A DNA stretch of 64,000 nt from Lentzea terrae (GCF_003265345.1 NZ_QFWW01000001.1:325852-389851); one strand, 5' to 3'. Shown: positions 25,701-34,944, counted from the first letter of the stretch. The notes: generated from the letters alone by a model not told the origin. Program-made: numbers and translations.

Positions 25701-26510
25701 TCATTTGACGGCTCCGCTGGTGATGCCCGAGATGATCCTGCGCTGGGCGACGGTCAGGACGACGACCAGCGGCAGGCTCATCAGCACCACGTAGGCGAAG
25801 ATGAGATGCCAGTTGTTGAGGTAGAGCCCCGCGCTCGCGACGCGGAACAGGTTGAGCGGCAACGTGTCCAGCCGCCCGCCGATCACGAAGAAGGCGTAGA
25901 ACACGTCGTTCCAGACGTAGAGGCAGATCAGGATGGTCGCGGTGGCGAGCACCGGGCGCAGCATCGGCAGCACGATCCGCCAGAAGACCTTGACCGGTCC
26001 GGCGCCGTCGATCTGCGCGGCCTCCTCCAGCGACACCGGGATCGTCCGCACGAACCCGGTGACGAAGAAGATCACCGTCGACATGTAGATGCCCGTGTAG
26101 ACCCCGATCATGCCGATCGCGCTGCCGGCCAGCCCGAGCTGACGCAGCAACAGCACCACCGTGACGACGGCGGGTGGCAGCACGATGCCGCTGATGCCCA
26201 ACGCGTACAGCACGGCGTTGAGCCGGGTGGCGCGGCGGGCCAGCACCCACGAGGCCATCGACCCGAAGACCAGCAACGCGAAGACCGTGGGCACGACGAC
26301 GAGCAGGCTGCCGAAGAACGCGGCGGGCACCTCGCCGTCGGTCCACACCTGCCGCAGGTTCTCCCAGAGCTGCCACCGCTGCGGCAGCGAGAAGTCCGGG
26401 TTCAGCGCCTCGCCCTGCGACTTGCCCGCGGTGACCACCACGAGCCAGAGCGGGACACCGATGACCACGAGCACCAGCGCGGTCACGGCGAACGGCTGCA
26501 GCTTCCTCAC
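25701..26510 (-). CDS. sugar ABC transporter permease, MalG type
   Basis: 269 residues from GTG 26510, coupled to the upstream permease by a GTGA overlap, with GGGAGG seven bases before it. Six membrane segments and the cytoplasmic EAA loop EEAAQIDGAGPVKVFWRIVL near residue 175-195, which docks the ATPase subunit. This is the second permease of a CUT1-type sugar importer together with the upstream permease and binding lipoprotein. No ATPase gene lies in the operon; actinobacterial CUT1 systems commonly share MsiK. Substrate presumably an oligosaccharide from galactose-containing plant polymers. Confidence 0.92.
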   Translation of the reverse strand: MRKLQPFAVTALVLVVIGVPLWLVVVTAGKSQGEALNPDFSLPQRWQLWENLRQVWTDGEVPAAFFGSLLVVVPTVFALLVFGSMASWVLARRATRLNAVLYALGISGIVLPPAVVTVVLLLRQLGLAGSAIGMIGVYTGIYMSTVIFFVTGFVRTIPVSLEEAAQIDGAGPVKVFWRIVLPMLRPVLATATILICLYVWNDVFYAFFVIGGRLDTLPLNLFRVASAGLYLNNWHLIFAYVVLMSLPLVVVLTVAQRRIISGITSGAVK

Positions 26511-27355
26511 AGGATCGCCTCCCGCCGGCGCAACGTCCTGATCACCGGGAAGGCCAGCAGCGCGACGAGCAGGAACAGCACCAGGCTCATCGCGGTGGCC
26601 TGTGCGAACAGGCCCTGGCCGAACGTGCGGTAGATGAAGATGTTGAGGATCTCCGTGGTGCGGGCCGGTCCGCCGCCGGTCGTCGCCTGGACGATGTCGA
26701 AGCCGTTCATCGACCCGAGCAACGCGGTGGCGACGTTGAACGTGACCGCCGGAGCCAGCAACGGGAACTTGACCGCCCAGAACGCCCGAGCGCGCGAAGC
26801 ACCGTCGATGCGCGCCGCCTCCAGCAGGTCCTCGGGAATCGTTTTGAGGCCCGCCAAGTAGATCAGCATCGACAGACCCATCCACTTCCACGCGTGGATC
26901 ACCGCGACCACGACGATCGACCACGTGGTGTCGCCCAGCCACGCGTAGTCGATGCCCAGCAACCCGTTGAGGCTGCCCTGCGGCTTCAGCAACGCCTGGA
27001 AGACGTAGCCGACCGCGAGCGCGGACATCAGCACCGGCACCAGGAAGAACACCCGCGCCACCCGGTTCAGCCGGGTGTCGCGCTCCAGCAGCACCGCGAG
27101 TCCGAACCCGAAGAGGTTCTGGAACAACGCGACCAGCACCGCGTAGACGAGGGTGATCCGGACGGCGCGCAGCAACGTGCCGTCCGACCCGAGCTGGGCG
27201 AAGTTGTCCAGCCCCACCGGGTTGATCGCGCTCTTGAAGCCGGACCAGTCGGTGAACGCGTAGATGAAGTTGAACAGCGTCGGCAGGAAGAAGAACACGA
27301 GCAGAATCGCGAACGCCGGCGCCAAAAACCACCAGGGATGGGTCTGCCGGCGCAT
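26507..27355 (-). CDS. sugar ABC transporter permease, MalF type
   Basis: 282 residues, six membrane segments (first WWFLAPAFAILLVFFFLPTL), with the EAA motif LLEAARIDGASRARAFWAVK near residue 180-200. Start ATG overlaps the stop of the binding-protein gene (ATGA), and its stop overlaps the next permease start, so stoichiometry is probably set by translational coupling. First permease of the CUT1-type importer. Substrate specificity rests with the binding protein. Confidence 0.92.
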   Translation of the reverse strand: MRRQTHPWWFLAPAFAILLVFFFLPTLFNFIYAFTDWSGFKSAINPVGLDNFAQLGSDGTLLRAVRITLVYAVLVALFQNLFGFGLAVLLERDTRLNRVARVFFLVPVLMSALAVGYVFQALLKPQGSLNGLLGIDYAWLGDTTWSIVVVAVIHAWKWMGLSMLIYLAGLKTIPEDLLEAARIDGASRARAFWAVKFPLLAPAVTFNVATALLGSMNGFDIVQATTGGGPARTTEILNIFIYRTFGQGLFAQATAMSLVLFLLVALLAFPVIRTLRRREAIL

Positions 27356-28659
27356 CAGAATCCCGGCGCCCCGGCGGCCTTGGCCAGCTGGTCGAACTGG
27401 TCCTGGGTGGCCTTCGCGACGTCCTCCGGCGACATCGTCCCCACGATCATGTCCGCGAGGTTGATGTACAGATCGGGGTTCGCGAGCGCGAGCGCCTGCA
27501 TGGACCCGACCGCGGTGGGCAACGAGGCGTGCACGTCCACCAGAGCCTTGGGCACACCGGCGGGGTTCGCGACGGCGGGCTGCAGCGAGACGGTGTTGCG
27601 GTCCTTGACGAACTCCGCGTAGTCCGGCCCCATCCAGAACGCCAGCAACTGCCGGGCCGCGGCCTCGCGCTTGGCGTCACCGGTGCGGAACGCCACCAGC
27701 GCGTTCGACTGGTCCGGGATGAACGTGCCGACCCGGCCGGACGGCGAGATCGGGAAGAACCCGATCTTGCGGTCCAGCGCCGCGGTGTCGGACTTCGCCT
27801 GCAGCTGCCCGAAGAACGAGTTCACCTGCAGCACCATCGCGGCCTTGCCGTCGAGCAGCGCGGCACCCTGGTCCTCGAACTTCGCGGTCTTGATGTCGGT
27901 GTTGAACAGTCCCTCGTCGATCAGCGACTTGTACTTCTTGATCGCGTCAACGACGACCGGGTCGGTGAACTTCGCCTCACGCTTGTTCACCTTGTCCCAC
28001 AAGCCGCTCTGCGCGGCGTCGGCCAGCAGGACCTGCACCCACCACTGCGTCGCCCACCGGTCGCCGGCCATCTCGAAGAACGGCGTGACGCCCTTGGCCT
28101 TCAACGAGCGCGCCGCCGTGACCATGTCGTCGAAGTTCTTCGGCAGCTCGGTGATGCCGTTGGCGGCGAAGACCTCCTTGTTGTAGTAGACGCCTTCGAC
28201 GGCCGGGCTCGTGACCAGCGCGGCGTAGCGGGTGCCGTCGAGGATGCCGGTGATGTCCTTGAGCTCGGGCGCCAGCTTCGGCAGCCACGGCGCGTCGGTG
28301 AGCGGCTGGAGGTTCGTCTTCGCGTTGATCGCGGTGAGCATCGACGCGGTGGGCTGCCAGAACGCGAGGTCCGGCTTGTCCCCCGTCGCCACCTTCGTCT
28401 GCACGCCCTGCTCGTACGGGTCGGGGATCGTCACGACCTCGACGTCGGCACCGGTGGCCTGCTCGAACGCCGACACCACCTGCGCGGGCACGGTGTTGCT
28501 GTTCTGCGCGGCCCACACCGTGAGCTTCACGCCGGCCAACGACGACGTGGGTTCCGGCCAACCCGCAGGACCGTCGGAGGAGGAGTTCGTGCCGGGGTCG
28601 CTGCAGGCCGCGACACCCAGCAGAAGTGTGGCCGTGACGGCGCAGATCCATCGCTTCAT
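27355..28659 (-). CDS. sugar-binding lipoprotein of the ABC importer (family 1 solute-binding protein)
   Basis: 434 residues. A lipoprotein signal MKRWICAVTATLLLGVAAC with Cys19 as the lipid-modified residue, then a Gly/Ser/Pro linker. The extracellular sugar-binding fold starts KLTVWAAQNSNTVPAQVVSAFEQ and includes GVYYNKEVF. AAGGAT lies six bases before the ATG. Coupled by ATGA overlaps both to the alpha-galactosidase upstream and to the permease downstream. In CUT1 systems this protein captures oligosaccharides; genomic context suggests alpha-galactosides such as raffinose-type or galactomannan oligosaccharides, which the adjacent cytoplasmic alpha-galactosidase would then cleave. Confidence 0.92.
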   Translation of the reverse strand: MKRWICAVTATLLLGVAACSDPGTNSSSDGPAGWPEPTSSLAGVKLTVWAAQNSNTVPAQVVSAFEQATGADVEVVTIPDPYEQGVQTKVATGDKPDLAFWQPTASMLTAINAKTNLQPLTDAPWLPKLAPELKDITGILDGTRYAALVTSPAVEGVYYNKEVFAANGITELPKNFDDMVTAARSLKAKGVTPFFEMAGDRWATQWWVQVLLADAAQSGLWDKVNKREAKFTDPVVVDAIKKYKSLIDEGLFNTDIKTAKFEDQGAALLDGKAAMVLQVNSFFGQLQAKSDTAALDRKIGFFPISPSGRVGTFIPDQSNALVAFRTGDAKREAAARQLLAFWMGPDYAEFVKDRNTVSLQPAVANPAGVPKALVDVHASLPTAVGSMQALALANPDLYINLADMIVGTMSPEDVAKATQDQFDQLAKAAGAPGF

Positions 28660-30776
28660 CGCGTTGATCCTTCGGTGGGAGGGGAGACGATCCGGAAGAG
28701 ACGTGCGGCGGCCTTGGCCGGGCCGGAGGGCACCACGGTCAGCGAACCGGCGCCGGAGTTCCAGTTGCAGGTCCACGCGGGGAGCTCGCGCGGGTAGAGC
28801 ACGTCGACGTCGATGTCCGTGCCACGCAGGTGCGGCAGTGCCAGCGACACACCGGAGCCGTCGCCGTCGCGTTGCCACACCGCCAGGTACGTGACGTCGC
28901 CGACCTTGAGCGCCAGGCTCAGCCACGGGTCGCTCCACGCCGGCAAACCCAAGGGCCACAACGGAACCGCGCGCGTCAGGCCGGAGCGCATCTCCCGGTG
29001 CACCCGCACGGCGGCCCGGACGGACGCCAGCTGCTCGACGCTCATCAGGTCGAGCCGCCCCGACAGGTAGAGGCGGCCGAGCATCCCCGTGCACAGCGAG
29101 TACGCGAAGTCCTCGGCCGGCATGTCGGGTTGCGGGTAGGCCCAGCTGGCGGACTGCTCCGGCAGCACGGACATCGGTGCCGACACGGCGATCGGCGGGT
29201 AGCGCAGGTGGTCCTGCTGGTCGCTGGTCGACTGGAGCTGCAGGCGCGACAGCATCGCGTAGTCCATCCGCATGGCGCCGGACGCGCAGTTCTCCAGGAT
29301 CAGGTGCGGATGCCGGTCGAGCACCTTGTCCAGCCACGCGAGGTGCGCCCGGTTGTGCGCGAGCAGTCCGGCGCCGACGCTGTCCGCCGCGACATCCGTG
29401 CCCGCGCCGGGGTCGACGTTGTAGTCGAGCTTGAGATAGCCGACGCCGAGATCGCCGACCAGCCGGTCCACCACCGCGTTCAGGTGCTCGACGGCAGCGG
29501 GGTGGCGGAGGTCGAGGTGATAGCGGTCCTGTTCGACGAGCCGGATCCCGCCGCGTTTCAGGAACGCGTTCGCGGGCAACCGGTCGGCCATCGGGCTGCG
29601 CACCCCGATCACCTCCGGCTCCAGCCAGAGGCCAGGCACCATGCCCCGGTCGCGGATGTGGGTGAGCACCTCCTCGAGGCCGCCGGGGAACCGCGTCGTG
29701 GACGGCTGCCACTCCCCCACGCTGTCCCACCAGTTGCCGCCGTCGTCGTACCAACCGGCGTCCACGCAGAACACCTCAGCGCCGACCTCGGCGGCCGCGT
29801 CGATCAACGGCAGCAGCTTCGCCGTGGTCGGATCGCCCATGAGCGTGTTCATGTAGTCGTTGAACACCACCGGAAGCGTGGACCGCTCGGGGTGCGGGCG
29901 CAGCAGCTCGCGCCGATGTGCGGAGAGCGCGGCGATCGCGCCGTCCAGACCGTCGTCGGACACGGCCACCGACACCGGCACCGTCGTGAACGACTCGCCG
30001 GGCTCCAGGCGGCACTGCCACTGGTGCTCGAGGTCGGTCGGTCCGAGCAGCGCGAAGTACACGCTGTCGAGCCGTTCGCCGACCTCCCAGTGCCACGGGC
30101 CGTTGTGCTCGATCTGCCACAGCCACGCCTGTCCGGTGTGCCGGTCGACGAGCCCCGCGGTCGGCAGGTGCGTGCCGGTGGACCAGGTGCCGGTGCTGAC
30201 CGCGGCGACCCGGCCGCGGCCGTCCTGCCCGTGCATCCTCAGGTCGAGGTCCGGCACGGAGTCCCGCAACGGGTGCCGGACCCAGCGGCCTTCACCCAGC
30301 CACTCGCTGTCCGCGCGCAACAGGTCGACGTCCTCGATCCGCGCACCGGGGAAACCCGCGGCGAACGAGGTCGCGCCGAGCAGCAGCGCCGCCGAGTCAC
30401 CCCGGTTCGTCACCGTCGTGGTGACCTGGCAGGCAGCGACCCCGTCCACCGTCCGGAACGTCGTGCGCGCGACCAGGCCGGTCCGCTCGTCGCGCAGGTC
30501 GAGGTGCAGCTCGCTCCACCTGCCGTCGGTGGCGAGCGAGGAGCCCGCGAACAGCATGCGCCGGCCGACCGCCGTCTCGACGAACCGCTGGGAGACCTGG
30601 CCGCGGCCTTCGCTCGCGACCATCAGCTCCACCAGCGGCTGCGCGGACCTGGGCAGCACCCGCGTTCCCGCCGCCAGTGACCGCACGCTGACCGGTCCGT
30701 CCGGCGACACGTCCACGACCAGCTCCAGCGCCGCGTGGCCCCAGGTCACCGTCGTCTCGGACTCGACTGAGATCAA
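28656..30776 (-). CDS. alpha-galactosidase, GH36, cytoplasmic
   Basis: 706 residues, the normal length for bacterial GH36. N-terminal beta-sandwich to about residue 310, then a TIM barrel with VFNDYMNTLMGDP and FCVDAGWYDD; likely nucleophile Asp451 in YLKLDYN, likely acid/base Asp519 in STSDQQD, and a C-terminal beta domain. No signal peptide, so it acts inside the cell on imported alpha-1,6-galactosides. The start is a TTG at 30776 after GAGGCGAGG. First gene of a five-gene operon (enzyme, binding protein, two permeases, secreted hydrolase). Two palindromic operators lie 30-75 bases upstream. Confidence 0.92.
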   Translation of the reverse strand: MISVESETTVTWGHAALELVVDVSPDGPVSVRSLAAGTRVLPRSAQPLVELMVASEGRGQVSQRFVETAVGRRMLFAGSSLATDGRWSELHLDLRDERTGLVARTTFRTVDGVAACQVTTTVTNRGDSAALLLGATSFAAGFPGARIEDVDLLRADSEWLGEGRWVRHPLRDSVPDLDLRMHGQDGRGRVAAVSTGTWSTGTHLPTAGLVDRHTGQAWLWQIEHNGPWHWEVGERLDSVYFALLGPTDLEHQWQCRLEPGESFTTVPVSVAVSDDGLDGAIAALSAHRRELLRPHPERSTLPVVFNDYMNTLMGDPTTAKLLPLIDAAAEVGAEVFCVDAGWYDDGGNWWDSVGEWQPSTTRFPGGLEEVLTHIRDRGMVPGLWLEPEVIGVRSPMADRLPANAFLKRGGIRLVEQDRYHLDLRHPAAVEHLNAVVDRLVGDLGVGYLKLDYNVDPGAGTDVAADSVGAGLLAHNRAHLAWLDKVLDRHPHLILENCASGAMRMDYAMLSRLQLQSTSDQQDHLRYPPIAVSAPMSVLPEQSASWAYPQPDMPAEDFAYSLCTGMLGRLYLSGRLDLMSVEQLASVRAAVRVHREMRSGLTRAVPLWPLGLPAWSDPWLSLALKVGDVTYLAVWQRDGDGSGVSLALPHLRGTDIDVDVLYPRELPAWTCNWNSGAGSLTVVPSGPAKAAARLFRIVSPPTEGSTR

Positions 30777-30806
30777 CCTCGCCTCAATTCTTGCTGGTCA
30801 ACATCT

Positions 30807-30850
30807 ATGTGACCGGTCACATTGATTGGCGGGAAGTGTGACCGGTCACA
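30807..30850. promoter_or_regulatory. paired palindromic operators TGTGACCGGTCACA upstream of the alpha-galactosidase operon
   Basis: Two copies: 30807-30822 (ATGTGACCGGTCACAT, a perfect 16-mer) and 30837-30850 (TGTGACCGGTCACA), centres 29 bp apart. They lie between the stop of the LacI-family regulator gene and the operon start, where that regulator would be expected to act. Binding by this LacI protein is inferred from position and symmetry. Confidence 0.7.
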
Positions 30851-30882
30851 GAGGCGCGTGGAAAGAGGTGGTTACCTTGTTG

Positions 30883-31914
30883 TTACAGACGAGGTTCTCT
30901 TCGGGGAGGTGCCGTCGACTCGCGGACCACGAGCGACGGTGCCCGGAGGTCGACCGCCGTTCTGGGCTCCCCCGACACCTCGGCGGCCACCGCGGCCAAG
31001 CACGCGTGCCCCAACGTCACGAAGTCCATCTGCACCGTGGTCAGCGCCGGAGTCCAGTAGGCCGCACCCGGCACGTCGTCGAACCCGATGATGCTGACGT
31101 CGCCGGGGACGTCGCGCCCGGCGTCGTAGAGCGCCCGGCGCACCACCACGGCCGTGTCGTCGTTGCCGCACAGCACGGCGGTGACTTCCGGATCGGCCGC
31201 CAGCCGTTGACTGGCGAGGTAGGCCGACCGCGCGTCCCACTCCACCGGCACGACCGCCGGCACCGGCGCACCCACCGCCTCCAGGGCCTCGCGCCACCCG
31301 GTTTCGCGCGCGCTCGTGCCGGTTTCCGACGGTATGGCCACGTGGTGCACCGTGCGGTGGCCCAGGTCGAGCAGGTGCCGGGTCGCCTCGGCGGCCGCCT
31401 GCCGTTCGTCCAGGTAGATCATCGGACGCTCGACGCCCGCCAGGCCGCCCGCCTCCGTCGCCGCCACCGCGGGAACTTCCGGTGGCAGCGCGCGGAACAC
31501 CGCGGCCCCGGCGGTGTCGTAGGCGATCACCACGACACCGCCGGCGTTGGGATCGCTCACGTGCTCGACGGCGAGCCGGACGTCCTGCGGGCTGTCGGAC
31601 TCGACGACCCGCACGCCGACGGCGAGCCCGTTCGACCGGGCGGCCTCCTCGATGCCGCGCAACGTCGAGGCGTAGCCGTACAGCGTCGTGTTGGTGGTGA
31701 CCACCGTGACCGTGCTCGACTGCCCGGACCCGAGCGCCCGCGCGGCCCGGTTGGGGCGGTAACCGAGCCGTGCGATGACGTCTCGCACCTGCTGCCGCGT
31801 CGCCGCGTTGACGTTGGGCGCGTTGTTCAGCACCCGCGACACGGTCTGGTACGAGACGCCCGCAGCTGCTGCGACGTCACGAATGCTCGGCGTGCCGGAT
31901 GAGCGTCGTGTCAC
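30883..31914 (-). CDS. LacI-family sugar-responsive transcriptional regulator
   Basis: 343 residues from GTG 31914. The N-terminal LacI helix-turn-helix reads SIRDVAAAAGVSYQTVSRVLNN with the hinge helix RPNRAARALGS; the ribose-binding-like effector domain continues to the end (VICGNDD-like VLCGNDDTAVV, SIIGFDDVPGA). It lies between the galactose oxidase gene (31 bases upstream) and the alpha-galactosidase operon, all in the same direction. Two perfect palindromes just beyond its stop codon are the likely binding sites, so the protein probably represses the downstream operon until a galactoside inducer appears. The inducer is not readable from sequence. Confidence 0.92.
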   Translation of the reverse strand: MTRRSSGTPSIRDVAAAAGVSYQTVSRVLNNAPNVNAATRQQVRDVIARLGYRPNRAARALGSGQSSTVTVVTTNTTLYGYASTLRGIEEAARSNGLAVGVRVVESDSPQDVRLAVEHVSDPNAGGVVVIAYDTAGAAVFRALPPEVPAVAATEAGGLAGVERPMIYLDERQAAAEATRHLLDLGHRTVHHVAIPSETGTSARETGWREALEAVGAPVPAVVPVEWDARSAYLASQRLAADPEVTAVLCGNDDTAVVVRRALYDAGRDVPGDVSIIGFDDVPGAAYWTPALTTVQMDFVTLGHACLAAVAAEVSGEPRTAVDLRAPSLVVRESTAPPRREPRL

Positions 31915-31945
31915 GCCGACATCGTGATCGTTCCCGAACGCGCCG

Positions 31946-33931
31946 TCAAAGCCGGAGCTGCGCCGCCACGCTCGGCGTGCCCGCGGTGTCGAGGGCGAAC
32001 AACAGGTAGTTCCCCGGCGGCGCGGTCCCCGGATCGGCCGGGATCGCGACCCGGTGCGAGGTCGGCGAAACCGCCGTCGAGGACAGCGGCACGCGGCGCT
32101 GGTCGTTGTCGACCGAGTGGGTGACCGCACTGATCCGCACCAACGAGAACCCCTTGACCGCCCGATCGGTGCCGACCGTGATCGTGGCTCCGTGGGCCGC
32201 CGTGGCCGGCGCGGAGGTGATCACCGGGCGAGCCTTGCGCGAACCGTCCGGGTTGAGCAGGTACGGCGGCACGAAGATCTGCCCGTCCGGGTGGTTGGTG
32301 GCGCACTTGCCGCACAACCCGCCGCCGCCGGAGAAGACCGTGCCGTCGGGCAGCAGGTTGGCCACGCTGTGGTAGTTGCGCGGGGTGGGCATCGCGGCGA
32401 GCTTGGTGAACTTGCCGGTCGCCGGGTTCCACAGTTCCGGTGTGAGCACTGAGGTCTGGTCGGAGAACGGCACCGGGTAGCTCTGCCCGCCGACCACGAC
32501 GACCGTGCCGTCGGGCAGCACGACGCTGTTGAGGTACGCCCGCGCCGCAGCCATGTCAGAGGTTCTGCGCACGGTCGGCGTGCCGGTGATGTCCACTGTG
32601 TACGCGGCCTTGGTGGCATCGGCCTTCTCGTACGCCGGCGCTCCGCCGACGGTGAGGATCTTGCCGATGTCGTACATCACCGCGTTGCCGTTCATGGCGT
32701 CTTCCCCGCGCGCGCCAGCGTCGGTGACCTTGCCCTGGCCCGCGGTGTCGACCCAGTGCATCTTCGCGCTCGGCCCGGCGTGGAAGACCCGGCCGCCGCT
32801 CGTCGCGAAGAGCCACGCGTGGTTGTCGGCGCGGTAGACCCCTGCCGGGTCGGCGGTCAGAAACGGCGCCGGCGGGACGTTCGGCAGTGATCGCCACTTG
32901 TTCGTCCTGGGCGAGTAAAGCTCACCGGCTTTGCCTTTCCTGCCACCGGACCACGAACCGCCGACCGTGAACACCTCACCGGTCGACAGGGTGGTCTGGC
33001 CTTGGTAACCGCGCCCGACGGTCATGTCCGCCGCGCTGGACCACGCGTCGGCGCGGGGGTCGTAGATGCTGGCCTTCGTGGCGTTGCTGCCACCGGTGAC
33101 GAGGATCCGGCCGTCGGCGAGCATGGACGTCCCAGGGCAGAACATGTCGTGCCCGGTGTTGTCGATCCTTCGGTTGCTCACCTGTCCGGTGGTCAGGTCC
33201 ATGATCGCGGTTTGGGTGTAACCGTTGGCACCACCGAAGTTGTCGACCGCGTAGGCCGACCACATGAGCAGCTTGTTGTTCGGCAGCACCGCGGAAGCCG
33301 CCGGCACGAGGGGAAGTCCGATCGGCTGGCCCCACGTCCCGACGACGCTCGGATCGCCTTGGGTTGGTGGCGGCAGTCCGGGATCTCCCAGCAGGTCGAT
33401 CTCCGCCGCGCTCGCCCACGGCCCGCGGTCTCCGGCCTCGGACAGCGCGGTCAGCCGCACGTACCGCGCGCTGCCGACCGCGAAGCCGATCGTCTTGACC
33501 GTGTCGTCGTCGGCCAGCGTGCCCGTGATCGCCGGTGCGCCCCAGGCGTTTCCGTCCAAGCTCAGGTGGATCTCGTACCGGCCGATCCACCCGTTCTTGC
33601 GATCAGACCTCGGCGTGTAGACGAGTCCGGACACGCGCTGCGGCGTCCGCATGTCGATCGTCAGCCACTGCGGCAAGCTCGTGGCCGTCCGCCAACGGCT
33701 GTGCCAGATCGTCGCGCGGTTACCGTCCAGCACCTGTGCGGCGGGGTCGTCCTCGCTGCTGGCGGTGGCGCCCCAGCCGTCCCGCGGCAGCTTCGGCGCC
33801 GCGGGAACCATTGCGGCGGCAGCGATTTCCATGTGCCGATGGTGGTCGTGCGCCTCGGTCTCGTGCAGTTTGGTGAGGTGCGGCACGACCACCGCGACGA
33901 TCAGTGCCAAGTAGACGGCTCTTCGCTTCAT
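31946..33931 (-). CDS. secreted galactose oxidase-type copper radical oxidase (AA5) with CBM32-like domain
   Basis: 661 residues. An N-terminal hydrophobic signal or anchor (MKRRAVYLALIVAVVV) precedes a His-rich linker, a discoidin/CBM32-like domain (residues 50-190), a seven-bladed kelch propeller and a C-terminal DUF1929 domain. The copper and cofactor residues of galactose oxidase all appear to be present: Cys265 (HDMFCPG) and Tyr309 (RGYQ) for the thioether cross-link, Tyr520-His521 (RNYHSV) and His605 (THSVDNDQRR). Galactose oxidase oxidises the C6 alcohol of galactose and yields hydrogen peroxide. Its place beside LacI and alpha-galactosidase fits a galactose-polymer role. The peroxide could also drive the LPMO encoded nearby (inference). 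Confidence 0.9.
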   Translation of the reverse strand: MKRRAVYLALIVAVVVPHLTKLHETEAHDHHRHMEIAAAAMVPAAPKLPRDGWGATASSEDDPAAQVLDGNRATIWHSRWRTATSLPQWLTIDMRTPQRVSGLVYTPRSDRKNGWIGRYEIHLSLDGNAWGAPAITGTLADDDTVKTIGFAVGSARYVRLTALSEAGDRGPWASAAEIDLLGDPGLPPPTQGDPSVVGTWGQPIGLPLVPAASAVLPNNKLLMWSAYAVDNFGGANGYTQTAIMDLTTGQVSNRRIDNTGHDMFCPGTSMLADGRILVTGGSNATKASIYDPRADAWSSAADMTVGRGYQGQTTLSTGEVFTVGGSWSGGRKGKAGELYSPRTNKWRSLPNVPPAPFLTADPAGVYRADNHAWLFATSGGRVFHAGPSAKMHWVDTAGQGKVTDAGARGEDAMNGNAVMYDIGKILTVGGAPAYEKADATKAAYTVDITGTPTVRRTSDMAAARAYLNSVVLPDGTVVVVGGQSYPVPFSDQTSVLTPELWNPATGKFTKLAAMPTPRNYHSVANLLPDGTVFSGGGGLCGKCATNHPDGQIFVPPYLLNPDGSRKARPVITSAPATAAHGATITVGTDRAVKGFSLVRISAVTHSVDNDQRRVPLSSTAVSPTSHRVAIPADPGTAPPGNYLLFALDTAGTPSVAAQLRL

Positions 33932-33991
33932 TCCTGCCAGTTCCGCACGTTGTTGAAATTTTGACGACCGTAGTCCTGATCTTGTCGTCGT

Positions 33992-34429
33992 TCAATCAGC
34001 CGTTCGGAGTTGATCACGTGGGCGAACCGGTCGAGACGGGATCACCAGAATGATCGACAGCACCACGAGCAGCGCCAGCAGCACCGCGTTCAGCCACTGG
34101 TCGCGCGGCTCGTACATGTGCAGCATCGTCATGTGGTAGACGAAGTGCAGGAAGTTGAACACGAGCAGCGCCGCGCCGGTCATCGGCACCACCGCCGGCT
34201 TCCTGGCGTTGGCGAGCGCCGCGAAGGTCAGCACCGTGATCGCGAGGTAGAACCCGCCGACGTCCTTCAGCAGATGCTCGTTGTACGGGCCCAGTTGCGG
34301 CAGCCAGCGCAGGCCGAAGCCGGGGAAGTTGGCGTGGAAGGACTGCGGAGCGAAGTAGGCGAAGATCCCGACGTACGCGGACGTGACTCCGTTGAACACC
34401 AGGCTGATGCGGTCGAGTAGCAGTTTCAT
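33992..34429 (-). CDS. four-helix membrane protein, partner of the DoxX-like gene
   Basis: 145 residues, start ATG overlapping the upstream stop (ATGA), with AGAGGGC in front. Four membrane segments (starting near residues 8, 55, 80 and 115), with His-rich loops (LHFVYHMTMLHMY). No family recognised with certainty; the size and pattern resemble small DoxX/DUF-type membrane proteins. Second gene of a two-gene operon divergent from a TetR regulator with an operator over the promoter, so it is probably induced by a small molecule. Function unknown. Confidence 0.8.
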   Translation of the reverse strand: MKLLLDRISLVFNGVTSAYVGIFAYFAPQSFHANFPGFGLRWLPQLGPYNEHLLKDVGGFYLAITVLTFAALANARKPAVVPMTGAALLVFNFLHFVYHMTMLHMYEPRDQWLNAVLLALLVVLSIILVIPSRPVRPRDQLRTAD

Positions 34430-34875
34430 GCCCTCTGGACGAGAGACCGCTTTGATGTGTGACGGTAGTGCCACGCCACGGTGATCGTGGCGGCCAGGAA
34501 CACGACCTGCATCAGCGTGCGCGGCACCAACTGGTCGTCCCACGACACCGGACCGTTGAGTGCCTTGTGGACGTTCGCCGGGAACATCGCGACCAACATG
34601 GCGGTGAGCCCCAACGCCGACCAGCCCGCGGTCCGCGACCACAGCAGCGCCGCCGCAGCAAGCAGCTCCAGCACACCGGTCACCGTGACCAGCAAGCCCG
34701 GCGCCGGCAGGAACGGCGGCACCATCGCGATCAGCTCCTCGCGCAGGCCGATGAAGTGCGCGCCCCCGGTCAGCACGAACATGACCGCCAGCCCGCCCCG
34801 CAACGCGACCGGCAACGAACGCCGCGCGAGCAACAGCACCGACGTGACGACAACCAACGCAATGAGCGGAGCCAT
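34426..34875 (-). CDS. DoxX-like membrane protein
   Basis: 149 residues with four membrane helices and the typical DoxX pattern (LTGGAHFIG, then VTGVLELLAAAALL, then MFPANVHKAL). DoxX-family proteins are small membrane proteins linked in some bacteria to redox or sulfur stress, but most have no known role. GGGGGTGCGGAG precedes the ATG. First gene of a TetR-controlled operon; the palindrome CTTGTCAGTGACAAG lies 16 bases upstream of its start. Confidence 0.85.
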   Translation of the reverse strand: MAPLIALVVVTSVLLLARRSLPVALRGGLAVMFVLTGGAHFIGLREELIAMVPPFLPAPGLLVTVTGVLELLAAAALLWSRTAGWSALGLTAMLVAMFPANVHKALNGPVSWDDQLVPRTLMQVVFLAATITVAWHYRHTSKRSLVQRA

Positions 34876-34891
34876 CTCCGCACCCCCTTAA

Positions 34892-34906
34892 CTTGTCAGT
34901 GACAAG
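34892..34906. promoter_or_regulatory. TetR-type operator 1
   Basis: CTTGTCAGTGACAAG is a perfect inverted repeat around one G, located in the divergent promoter region next to the DoxX-like gene. It is the probable site of the adjacent TetR regulator. Confidence 0.65.
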
Positions 34907-34923
34907 ATTGCGCGGCGCAGAGG

Positions 34924-34944
34924 CATCTTGTCAACGGTAAGATG
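34924..34944. promoter_or_regulatory. TetR-type operator 2
   Basis: An inverted repeat CATCTT-N9-AAGATG, whose left half also contains CTTGTCA like operator 1, ends five bases before the TetR start codon. It suggests autoregulation of a leaderless or short-leader transcript. Confidence 0.55.
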
